From CAZWTD01 sp964637345 (lineage in GTDB: Bacteria > Patescibacteriota > Patescibacteriia > HK-STAS-PATE-3): a stretch of 40,521 nucleotides of DNA. The position numbers and the translations under genes are program-made. The notes below the pieces were generated by a model, which saw nothing but the letters and a program-made list of their open reading frames with translations, made no database searches and was not told the DNA's origin. Within the stretch, counting starts at the first letter, position 1. Every line of letters starts with the position of its first letter. The DNA is taken from contig CAZWTD010000008.1 in assembly GCA_964637345.1 (NCBI GenBank), forward strand, positions 1-40,521, written 5' to 3'. Shown piece after piece: positions 14,417 through 20,704 of this stretch.

Positions 14417-14430
14417 GCACAGCCCCCGAA
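14360..14430 (-). promoter_or_regulatory. Long perfect hairpin between miaB and miaA
   Basis: TTCGGGGGCTGTG (14360-14372) pairs perfectly with CACAGCCCCCGAA (14418-14430), a 13-bp stem, extended by ATG/CAT after mismatches; the loop is 45 nt. No T-run follows on either strand, so it is not an ordinary terminator. It may be an mRNA processing or stability element that sets the miaB:miaA ratio. Confidence 0.55.
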
Positions 14431-14462
14431 CCCTGATTACTAAAGGCATTATCACTTCGAAA

Positions 14463-15833
14463 CTACGAGAGGGGAACCCCGCGGGCGGTAACGTTATCGT
14501 TCAAGAGTTTTCCCGCGAGGCCCCAGGCTTGGGCGCCGACAACCTCGGCGAGGACGAAACGGCCGCGAAGGTCTCGGTCGACCGGAATCTTGATTGACTT
14601 CTGAGAAGCGGTTTTTCCAAAGTTTGCGCCGCTCCGAAACTCATCGATGAGGACAACCTGCTTTGTTCCGATCACGGCTTGGTTTCGTTCAAGGGCGCCA
14701 GCTCGCAGGACATCCGTTAGCTCGATCTCTCGAGCTTCTTTTATCTCCGGCGGAACATCATCAACCATTGCCCGGTGGGCGGCGGTTCCGGCTCGATGAG
14801 AGTACTGGGCGGTATAGCCCATATCGTATTGTATTGTTTTGAACAGTTCGAGTGTGTTGCGGAACTGCGCATCAGTTTCTCCGCAAAAGCCCACGATAAC
14901 GTCGGTGGTAAGCGCGACGCCAGGGATGCGCTCTCGGATTTTGTCGACGAGCGTGTAGTAATGCGCAATCGTGTGTCGTCGGTTCATCCGTCGGAGCATC
15001 TCGTCGTCCCCGGCCTGGATCGGGAGGTGAATGTATGGAACACAGTTTGGCTCATTCGCCACAACCTCAATGAGTTCGTCGGACATGTCTTGGGGATTCG
15101 ACGTAATAAAACGAAGCCAGAATTCATAGGGCAGTTGGGCGATTTGCCGCAGGAGTTTCGGAAAGTCGATATCCGGAGTTTTGTCTTTAAAGCGAAGCTG
15201 GCCATCCGGGGTAACGAGACGCGGCGGAAGCGTATCAAGTCCGTATGAGTTGACGTTTTGGCCGATCAGGACGATTTCTTTGTAGCCCCGTTCGAGGAGG
15301 TGTCGAACTTCCGCGAGGATGCGGTCGGCCGGACGAGATTGTTCTCGGCCGCGGGTATAGGGGACAACGCAGAAGGTGCAGAAGTTATTGCACCCGGTCA
15401 TGATCGGGACGTAGGCTTGGAAGTCTGAACTATATTTTGGTTGAATGCGGAAATACTCTCCCTCGTGATGAGTCTCCGGGAGGGAATTGAAGAAGGGTCC
15501 GAGTCGGGCGGGGAGCGAGTTCAGATCCTTCATATCAAAGAAGATGTCGAAGACTGAAGCGAGTTTCGTCTGGTCGTCTTTTACCACGCAGCCGGAAAGG
15601 GCGGTAATGAGGCGTCGATCCTTTTTCATGCCCTTCCAGGTTTTCGCTTTGCCATGAATTCGATCAACAGCTTTTTGACGAATCGAACAGGACACGACCA
15701 CAATAAGATCAGCTTCAGCTTCTTTTTCCGTGCGCCAAAAGTTCAGCTCCTCGAGGAGAGAGGCGATTCGTTCGCCGTCCGAGAGGTTCATCTGGCAGCC
15801 GTAGACTTGGAGGAAATATTGCGGATTTGGCAT
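14463..15833 (-). CDS. miaB: tRNA-2-methylthio-N6-dimethylallyladenosine synthase
   Basis: 456 aa. The N-terminal UPF0004 domain has the cluster cysteines in VYGCQMNLSDGER (Cys about residue 13), VVSCSIRQKA (about 49) and LSGCVV (about 82). The radical-SAM motif is CNNFCTFC (CxxxCxxC, about residues 147-154) followed by VVPYTRGREQSR, the MiaB signature, and a C-terminal TRAM domain. It adds the methylthio group to the product of MiaA, whose gene lies downstream. Confidence 0.96.
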   Translation of the reverse strand: MPNPQYFLQVYGCQMNLSDGERIASLLEELNFWRTEKEAEADLIVVVSCSIRQKAVDRIHGKAKTWKGMKKDRRLITALSGCVVKDDQTKLASVFDIFFDMKDLNSLPARLGPFFNSLPETHHEGEYFRIQPKYSSDFQAYVPIMTGCNNFCTFCVVPYTRGREQSRPADRILAEVRHLLERGYKEIVLIGQNVNSYGLDTLPPRLVTPDGQLRFKDKTPDIDFPKLLRQIAQLPYEFWLRFITSNPQDMSDELIEVVANEPNCVPYIHLPIQAGDDEMLRRMNRRHTIAHYYTLVDKIRERIPGVALTTDVIVGFCGETDAQFRNTLELFKTIQYDMGYTAQYSHRAGTAAHRAMVDDVPPEIKEAREIELTDVLRAGALERNQAVIGTKQVVLIDEFRSGANFGKTASQKSIKIPVDRDLRGRFVLAEVVGAQAWGLAGKLLNDNVTARGVPLS

Positions 15834-15842
15834 AGCAGGAGC

Positions 15843-15848
15843 ATTGTA
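15843..15848 (-). promoter_or_regulatory. -10 element of miaB, probable leaderless start
   Basis: TACAAT on the - strand ends 9 nt before the miaB ATG, placing the start point about 3 nt from the codon. No good -35 is visible 17 bp upstream. Confidence 0.45.
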
Positions 15849-15877
15849 GCACAGGCCTTCAGGAGGGCTAGTCTCGG

Positions 15878-15906
15878 TTGACGGGTTAGGCTCCCTATGG
15901 TACTAC
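15878..15906 (+). promoter_or_regulatory. Promoter of the 15950 small gene
   Basis: TTGACG (15878-15883), 17-bp spacer, TACTAC (15901-15906). Confidence 0.6.
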
Positions 15907-15949
15907 CGAAGGCATTAGCGGGCCATTGGTGTTGTAGAAAGGGGGCATC

Positions 15950-16222
15950 ATGGTCGATGAACTGGCTCCTCATAGGAATCTTCGTCAGCTCATTCCGAAG
16001 TGGCAAAGAGGGCGCGTCGAGCGGGCGCGGTTGGGCTGGAGGCATGTGAAGCCGGGCATGTACTTCGAAAAGGACGGAATCCTTTATCGGATCGACGCGA
16101 TCCAGGGTCGTCGGCTTCAGTGTCGTTGCGTCTTTCACTCCTTGCGACGTTTGAGTGATCGGTCCGTAGTCGTTCAAGCGCCTGTGTTCGTCCTTCATCA
16201 CCAGCGCGGCGCGGGTTGGTAA
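15950..16222 (+). CDS. Small orphan protein (90 aa)
   Basis: ATG 15950 follows AGAAAGGGGGC (SD), a promoter at 15878-15906 and precedes a terminator at 16242-16272: a complete one-gene unit. The product is basic. Its centre (VKPGMYFEKDGILYRIDAI, about residues 33-51) looks like a small beta-barrel entry strand, and it vaguely resembles the LKPGDGIRDSMGRIWRV segment of the small protein at 19909-20169, suggesting a common SH3-like fold. The function is unknown. Confidence 0.65.
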   Translation: MVDELAPHRNLRQLIPKWQRGRVERARLGWRHVKPGMYFEKDGILYRIDAIQGRRLQCRCVFHSLRRLSDRSVVVQAPVFVLHHQRGAGW

Positions 16223-16241
16223 TCCTCTGAGCACTGTTCTT

Positions 16242-16272
16242 GAGGCTGTCCATCTGGGCAGCCTCTCTTTCT
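16242..16272 (+). terminator. Terminator of the 15950 gene
   Basis: GAGGCTG (16242-16248) / CAGCCTC (16259-16265), then TCTTTCT. Confidence 0.75.
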
Positions 16273-16275
16273 GTA

Positions 16276-16316
16276 AAAGAAACCCGCACCAGATCATTCC
16301 ATGATCATGATGCGGG
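16276..16316 (-). terminator. Terminator of the 16335 gene
   Basis: On the - strand, CCCGCATCA / TGGTGCGGG (16308-16316 with 16283-16291, one G-T), with an inner GATCAT/ATGATC helix, followed by TTTCTTTTAC. Confidence 0.75.
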
Positions 16317-16334
16317 CGTGTGTGCTGCTGCTTC

Positions 16335-16802
16335 TCAGTGAAGGTTCTCCGGAGTCTCGACATTCCCAACCCCCTGATCCTCGTTCATCCTTTTCCTGAG
16401 GTCTGTCTCTGGTGCAGAAGGGCGCCGGCGTGGCGCCTCAGTTGCCGTTGCTTCGAGTTGATGCTCTAAGAGCGCTTCAATCCTTCGTCGCTCACATTCA
16501 GCATCAGCCTCTCGGGTCTCGAGCGTTGCGGCGATTGCGCAGACAACTTCTACGGAACGGGCGATCTGTGCCTCCGCGCGGATTTCTGCTTCTTGAACGT
16601 CCTTGCCGGGAAAGCCCGAACGTTGGAGTTCAGTCGGCTGTTCGAAGTCGCGGGGGTTCAGCGCGTTGTAGAGTTGCTGATTGGTCGGGTCATCGCACCC
16701 CAGCACTCTCCAGAGTCGAGCAATGACTTCGCGGGTCACTCCTCGTACCTCAAGTTGTGCAAAGAGCGCTGCCCGATACTCGGCAGACGTCTTGAGGGTC
16801 AT
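16335..16802 (-). CDS. Orphan protein (155 aa), helical and charged
   Basis: ATG 16802 follows AAAAGGAGGACTGG (strong SD). A promoter (16860-16888) and a terminator (16276-16316) complete a single-gene unit. The predicted protein is largely helical. Residues about 1-60 contain VTREVIARLWRVLGCDDPTNQQLYNAL, about 70-120 are rich in Ala, Glu and Arg (coiled-coil-like), and the tail is Pro/Arg-rich. No domain recognised. The neighbouring small genes share the same stand-alone organisation. Confidence 0.7.
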   Translation of the reverse strand: MTLKTSAEYRAALFAQLEVRGVTREVIARLWRVLGCDDPTNQQLYNALNPRDFEQPTELQRSGFPGKDVQEAEIRAEAQIARSVEVVCAIAATLETREADAECERRRIEALLEHQLEATATEAPRRRPSAPETDLRKRMNEDQGVGNVETPENLH

Positions 16803-16859
16803 CCAGTCCTCCTTTTCAAGCGGACGGTGATTCGGATTGGCCGGAGATCGGCTACTTCG

Positions 16860-16888
16860 ACCCTAACAAGGAGCGGAGAGGATGTCAA
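16860..16888 (-). promoter_or_regulatory. Promoter of the 16335 gene
   Basis: On the - strand, TTGACA (16883-16888), 17-bp spacer, TAGGGT (16860-16865). Confidence 0.7.
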
Positions 16889-16896
16889 ACCGAAAA

Positions 16897-16996
16897 CCCG
16901 CGCCGTTGCCGTCACCCCGAACGAAGGTGAGGGGTCTCCGCAATACCTTATGTTGAATGGAGATTCCTCGGTTTCTCCTCGGAATGACGGCGCGGG
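16897..16996. repeat. Inverted-repeat element, copy B (MITE-like)
   Basis: About 100 bp with ends CCCGCGCCG ... CGGCGCGGG. The left arm (GTTGCCGTCACC ... GGGGTCTC) matches the reversed right arm of copy A (8749-8864), and the right arm read in reverse (GTCATTCCGAGGAG) matches the left arm of copy A. It lies just downstream of thrS and could add a terminator-like structure there. Confidence 0.65.
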
Positions 16997-17007
16997 GATG
17001 TATGAAG

Positions 17008-18786
17008 TTATAACACCAACGACCGTTCGGAGATGAGCTCCTGGGCGTGTTTGAGAAACGCCGATTTCGCCATCTCACGAACGTCCTGTTCCCCGCGAAC
17101 TTTAATGGCAAGCTTCGTGCTCTTCAGCTCCTTATCGCCGATAACGAGGAGGTAGGGGATTTTCTCTCGGCTCGCGTTGCGGATTTTTTTGCCGACGGTT
17201 TCGGTTGCCGTATCAACCGTCACGCGGAGTCCGGCTTCGGTGAATTCCTTCGCAAGTTTTTCGCAGGCAGCTTCGTGCCGTGTCCCGACTGGGATGAGCT
17301 GGATTTGGACAGGCGCGAGCCAGAGCGGAAAGGCGCCGGCAAAGTGCTCGATGAGGATGGCGACGTATCGTTCGATGGCGCCCATGATTGCCGCGTGAAG
17401 CATCACAATCCGTTCGGGCTTCCCGTGTTCATCTGTGCAGTTCAACTCAAAACGGGCCGGCATGTTCATATCGATCTGGATGGTTGCGACCTGCCATTCC
17501 CGGCCGAGCGAGTCCTTCCCCATGAAATCGATCTTTGGACCGTAGAAGGCGGCCTCGCCGACTGCTTCTGTGACGGACACCCCGCGTTCTTTGGCGAGAC
17601 TACGCAGCTGCTCTTCAGCGAAGGACCAGGTCTTCTCGTCGCCCAGGTAGGCCTTCATATTCTTCGGATCATGAAGCGAGAGGCGGGGCGTGAGCGCGAA
17701 GCCAACCGCTCCGTAGAAGGCGTCAATAATATCCCAGATCTTGCCCATTTCTTCTTTTGCCTGTTCAGTGCGGCAGAAGACATGTGCGTCGTCTTGGGTA
17801 ATCGAACGGACGCGGGTCAGTCCAGCGAGTTCGCCGGTCTGTTCGTCGCGGTAGACCATGGTCGTGTTCGCGTAGCGCTGGGGAAGCTCCCGGTAACTCC
17901 AGGGCCGCCGCGCGTAGATCTGGGTGTGGTGCGGACAGTTCATCGGCTTCATCGCAAACTCGTGGCCCTCGCGAGTCGTAATTCGGAAGAGCTCGTTTTT
18001 GAATTTGTCCCAATGTCCGCTCCGTTCGTAGAGGTCTTTCTTCGTGAGGTGGGGGATTTCGACCTTCTCGTAGCCTCGGGCGCGCCGGAGTTCCCAGACG
18101 AAGTCGTCGAGGATGGTCCGGAGCAGCGTTCCCTTCGGCGTCCAGAGCGGAAGGCCCGGGCCGACGAGCTCGGAGAAGGTGAAGAGATCAAGCTCGCGCC
18201 CAAGCTTTCGGTGATCGCGCTTGGCCGCCTCTTCGAGCTGAATGACGTAGGCCTCAAGCTCGTCTTTAGTTGGAAAGGCTGTTCCATAGATTCGAGTGAG
18301 CATCTTCTTTTTCTCATCCCCGCGCCAGTAGGCTCCGGCGACCGAGAGGAGCTTGAAGTGCCTGAGGTCCTCGGACGGCTTCTCAACATGTTCCATCTTA
18401 CAGAGGTCGAGGAAGTTACCCGGGTCGTTCGTCTTTAATGTTTTCCCGCCTTCGGCGAACTCGCGCGCGAGTTCGGTCTTATAGATGTTCCAGGCGAAGA
18501 GCTTTTCTGCTTCAGCAAGCGTAACTTCTTTGAAGGTAAAGGATTTCCAGGACGGTAAAATCTCCCGCATTTTCTTTTCAATCTTCGGGAGGTCGGCTTC
18601 AGTCAGTTTAATCTCGCCCATGTCGAAGTCCTGGTAGAAGCCATTCTCGATCGACGGGCCGATGGCGTTCTGGGCGCCCGGGTAGAGCTCGAGCACAGCT
18701 TTCGCGAGGAGATGGGCGAGCGAGTGACGGAGCGGCGCGAGATCAGACTTCGATTTCGGTTTTTCGGAACGGGTGGTCTTGGCCAT
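17008..18786 (-). CDS. thrS: Threonine-tRNA ligase without the N-terminal TGS domain
   Basis: 592 aa. The protein begins almost directly with the editing domain: RHSLAHLLAKAVLELYPG has the HxxxH pair, and DLCKMEHVEK has the Cys and His of the editing site. The class II core follows: LTRVRSITQDDAHVFC (motif 2 region), MKPMNCPHHTQIYA (zinc Cys/His), and GREWQVATIQIDMNMP. The C-terminal anticodon-binding domain includes QLIPVGTRHE. The usual 60-residue TGS domain is absent. The start at 18786 lies just after the T-box terminator; a TTG at 18813 is inside the terminator loop and is rejected. Expression is controlled by the T-box (18797-18994). Confidence 0.96.
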   Translation of the reverse strand: MAKTTRSEKPKSKSDLAPLRHSLAHLLAKAVLELYPGAQNAIGPSIENGFYQDFDMGEIKLTEADLPKIEKKMREILPSWKSFTFKEVTLAEAEKLFAWNIYKTELAREFAEGGKTLKTNDPGNFLDLCKMEHVEKPSEDLRHFKLLSVAGAYWRGDEKKKMLTRIYGTAFPTKDELEAYVIQLEEAAKRDHRKLGRELDLFTFSELVGPGLPLWTPKGTLLRTILDDFVWELRRARGYEKVEIPHLTKKDLYERSGHWDKFKNELFRITTREGHEFAMKPMNCPHHTQIYARRPWSYRELPQRYANTTMVYRDEQTGELAGLTRVRSITQDDAHVFCRTEQAKEEMGKIWDIIDAFYGAVGFALTPRLSLHDPKNMKAYLGDEKTWSFAEEQLRSLAKERGVSVTEAVGEAAFYGPKIDFMGKDSLGREWQVATIQIDMNMPARFELNCTDEHGKPERIVMLHAAIMGAIERYVAILIEHFAGAFPLWLAPVQIQLIPVGTRHEAACEKLAKEFTEAGLRVTVDTATETVGKKIRNASREKIPYLLVIGDKELKSTKLAIKVRGEQDVREMAKSAFLKHAQELISERSLVL

Positions 18787-18796
18787 AGAGGTGATG

Positions 18797-18994
18797 AAAA
18801 AATCCCTAAACAATGATCTTGTCAGGGATCCGCCGAAGCTTGAAATCTTGTTTCAAGCGGAGGCGGACGGTTCCACCCAGATTGTCAGCCTTTTGGCCGA
18901 CCACTCGTTGATTGTTGTGACGCTTGGCCTTTTGGTCTGCCGGAGCCCGCTCGGGCGAAGGCAGAATCGGTGTGGTAGACCGATCAATCGCGTC
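18797..18994 (-). promoter_or_regulatory. T-box riboswitch (threonine) controlling thrS
   Basis: Read on the - strand. The antiterminator has GGG (18876-18878), the 7-nt bulge UGGAACC (18869-18875), then GUCCGCC (18862-18868) pairing with GGCGGAU (18828-18834), and CCC (18825-18827) pairing with GGG. The competing terminator is ATCCCT (18824-18829) / AGGGAT (18802-18807) followed by TTTTT. UGGA of the bulge is complementary to a UCCA tRNA end. Upstream, hairpin ATCGGT/ACCGAT (18966-18984) shows the loop CUACCAC containing ACC, a Thr codon and possible specifier. The two tRNA-Thr genes in this window both have U73. Stem I appears very short compared with canonical T-boxes. Confidence 0.85.
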
Positions 18995-19000
18995 GAGGGT

Positions 19001-19029
19001 ATACTAAAATGCGACAACGAGTTTGTCAA
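19001..19029 (-). promoter_or_regulatory. Promoter of the T-box-thrS transcript
   Basis: On the - strand, TTGACA (19024-19029), 17-bp spacer, TAGTAT (19001-19006). The -10 overlaps a + strand TATACT (19000-19005) that could serve the divergent hydrolase gene. Confidence 0.8.
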
Positions 19030-19051
19030 TCAATCATACAAGTATCGAGGT

Positions 19052-19660
19052 ATGCAGGAACTCCTCTACATCCACGGCGGGATGACGCATGCGAATCAGC
19101 GCGCGTATCTGCGCTGGTTGAAGACGCGCGAGGTGACGATCGAAAAGAAGCTTGCTTGGAACGATGCCTACCTCGACCAATCGCTAGGCAGGAAGGTGCA
19201 GATTATTCGCCCGCGGATGCCGCTTCAAGATTTCGCTCAGTACGAAGAATGGAAGTTGCACTTCGAGCGCTTTCTTCCGAAGTTAAAGAACGACCTCATT
19301 CTTGTCGGGCAAAGCCTCGGCGGGATTTTTCTCGCAAAGTACTTATCTGAAAATCGTTTTCCGAAACGTATTCGGGCAACCTATCTTGTCTGCCCGCCCT
19401 ACGATAATTCGTTGACGAAAGAAACGCTCGCTGGTGGATTTCGCCTACAGTCGAATCTTACGCTGCTTGAGAAGCAGTCCGGGAGATTAACGCTCATGTT
19501 TTCGAGGAACGACGATGTTGTTCCAGTCCAACATGCGGAGAAATACCGGAAGAAGCTTCCGAACACCAAGATTATCATCTACAAAAACAAGAACGGTCAC
19601 TTCCGTATTTCCCGTTTCCCGGAAATCATGCGGATGATAAAGCAGGACATCAAGAAATAA
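19052..19660 (+). CDS. Alpha/beta hydrolase (RBBP9/YdeN-like serine hydrolase)
   Basis: 202 aa from ATG 19052 (TCGAGG upstream). It starts with YIHGGM after the first strand. The nucleophile elbow is GQSLGG (Ser about residue 90). An Asp candidate is in SRNDDVVP, and a His in NGHFRI near the C-terminus, completing a Ser-Asp-His triad. This pattern fits the small RBBP9/YdeN group; the substrate is unknown. The longer frame from 18773 would translate the T-box leader antisense and is rejected. It is divergent from thrS. Confidence 0.82.
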   Translation: MQELLYIHGGMTHANQRAYLRWLKTREVTIEKKLAWNDAYLDQSLGRKVQIIRPRMPLQDFAQYEEWKLHFERFLPKLKNDLILVGQSLGGIFLAKYLSENRFPKRIRATYLVCPPYDNSLTKETLAGGFRLQSNLTLLEKQSGRLTLMFSRNDDVVPVQHAEKYRKKLPNTKIIIYKNKNGHFRISRFPEIMRMIKQDIKK

Positions 19661-19664
19661 AAAG

Positions 19665-19697
19665 CGACCCCGCCAACGCCGAAGCGGGGAGGGGTCG
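19665..19697 (-). terminator. Second of two tandem leftward terminators
   Basis: CGACCCC (19665-19671) / GGGGTCG (19691-19697), followed on the - strand by CTTTTTATTT. Confidence 0.7.
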
Positions 19698-19735
19698 AAA
19701 GAGAAGAGGGACCGCGTCGTATTGACTGGTCCCTC
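19698..19735 (-). terminator. First of two tandem leftward terminators
   Basis: GAGGGACC (19706-19713) / GGTCCCTC (19728-19735), followed on the - strand by TTCTCTTT. Confidence 0.7.
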
Positions 19736-19751
19736 GGGTGTTCTGAATCCG

Positions 19752-19865
19752 CTAGCTGGTGACCCAGCGAAGGAGCCGGAGGAAGAGCGAGTGTCCCCGG
19801 CAATACTTCCGCTTCTGCCCGCAGCGCGGACAAAGGGTGTTGCGTTCGCGGCCCTTGATCGCCAT
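19752..19865 (-). CDS. 37-aa zinc-ribbon-like microprotein
   Basis: ATG 19865 is preceded by AAAGGAGGGATCA (strong SD). The product starts MAIKGRERNT and contains CPRCGQKRKYCRGH, a possible half zinc site (CxxC plus C and H), followed by a short hydrophobic/basic tail ending RWVTS. It follows the 86-aa gene at 19909 by 43 nt and is followed by two tandem terminators. It is below usual gene-caller length limits, but SD, position and terminators make it credible. Confidence 0.6.
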   Translation of the reverse strand: MAIKGRERNTLCPRCGQKRKYCRGHSLFLRLLRWVTS

Positions 19866-19908
19866 TGATCCCTCCTTTGATGGCGGTTGATGGGTGACGA
19901 AGGTACCA

Positions 19909-20169
19909 CTAGGCGCGGACGATCGTGACGGACGGGTCGTTCAGCTCGAGGACGATCGCCCATTCCTCTTCGAGGATTTGACCCTCGAACCAATCGAGGC
20001 GGTCCTCGTCGTGGCCAGGGCAGCGGGCGTACAGTCGATCCGGACTCTTGGACTTGCGGGTCACGCGCCAAATGCGGCCCATCGAGTCCCGAATCCCGTC
20101 GCCGGGCTTGAGGCCTTGCCAATCAGCCAGACTGATCGGCGTCGTGTACTCCTTTTGCGCGTCGGCCAT
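19909..20169 (-). CDS. Small orphan protein (86 aa)
   Basis: ATG 20169 follows CCGGAGGAACAAGGATC and a clear promoter (20213-20241). The acidic product has LKPGDGIRDSMGRIWRV (about residues 19-35) and ARCPGHDEDRLDWFEG (about 47-62), suggesting a small beta-barrel; a similar segment occurs in the 15950-16222 protein. No known family recognised. It probably forms a two-gene unit with the 19752 microprotein. Confidence 0.7.
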   Translation of the reverse strand: MADAQKEYTTPISLADWQGLKPGDGIRDSMGRIWRVTRKSKSPDRLYARCPGHDEDRLDWFEGQILEEEWAIVLELNDPSVTIVRA

Positions 20170-20212
20170 GATCCTTGTTCCTCCGGTTGTTCTTGGTTTT
20201 TCGGGACGCTCA

Positions 20213-20241
20213 AAACTAGCACAGGAAAGAGAAAATGTCAA
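20213..20241 (-). promoter_or_regulatory. Promoter of the 19909-19752 unit
   Basis: On the - strand, TTGACA (20236-20241), 17-bp spacer, TAGTTT (20213-20218). Confidence 0.7.
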
Positions 20242-20252
20242 TCATAAGGGAA

Positions 20253-20279
20253 GAGGGACCACGCAGTGCGTGATCCCTC
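20253..20279 (-). terminator. Hairpin terminator of the 20303 ORF
   Basis: GAGGGACCACGC (20253-20264) pairs with GCGTGATCCCTC (20268-20279) over 12 positions with one wobble and a 3-nt loop. The following T content on the - strand is weak (TTCCCTTAT). Confidence 0.6.
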
Positions 20280-20302
20280 AGAAGGACAGTGCTGGGTTTC
20301 GT

Positions 20303-20530
20303 TTAGCCCAGGATGTACGATCTTCGCCGCCTTCGGCGCGCGAGGGGAGTCGGTACACCCAAGGTCGATGACGCCGCTTTCGGACGAGCAACGTCATGGA
20401 CAAGGAACGCGATCCAGAAGAGCAGAGAGGTTACCCTCAAGGCTTTTTTGACTTCTGTGACGGTCTGCAGCCCGTCGTTGCCGCGTCCTCCAACCCGGAA
20501 AGGGAGCCCCGGCAGGGGGGTAACCTCCAC
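20303..20530 (-). CDS. Small membrane-associated orphan protein (75 aa)
   Basis: The frame opens at GTG 20530. It contains a hydrophobic segment TSLLFWIAFLV (about residues 34-44) and an Arg-rich tail (ARRRRRRSYI). A strong hairpin follows its stop. Start assignment is weak because GGAGG overlaps the GTG, and no ATG is available. It may be a real small membrane protein; no homologue recognised. Confidence 0.4.
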   Translation of the reverse strand: MEVTPLPGLPFRVGGRGNDGLQTVTEVKKALRVTSLLFWIAFLVHDVARPKAASSTLGVPTPLARRRRRRSYILG

Positions 20531-20682
20531 GCAATTCCGTTTTAGGCTGATCCCTACTCCGACCTAGGAGTCTCGCTCGAATGAGCTTACCGGTCGACTA
20601 CGTGACCGAAGGGAATCTCTGTTTGATTTCTTCAAAACGCCAGCCGGACCACAATAAAGCAAAGCGAAAAAAACGTCAAGAG

Positions 20683-20704
20683 CCAGCTTCTCGAGCTGGG
20701 TTTT
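20683..20704. terminator. Hairpin terminator after the 20704-21873 gene
   Basis: CCAGCT (20683-20688) / AGCTGG (20694-20699). The + side has GTTTTT directly after the stem; the - side has TTTTTTT only about 9 nt further. It probably acts for the leftward dnaE operon and could act in both directions. The 150 nt to its left (20531-20680) show no gene. Confidence 0.5.

Noticed and set aside
17047..18438. 463-aa + strand frame opposite thrS
   Set aside because: A shadow of the GC-rich thrS codons; thrS is unmistakable on the other strand.
18787..19051. Hydrolase frame extended upstream from 18773
   Set aside because: The extension is antisense to the T-box leader and has no protein-like features; ATG 19052 has an SD.
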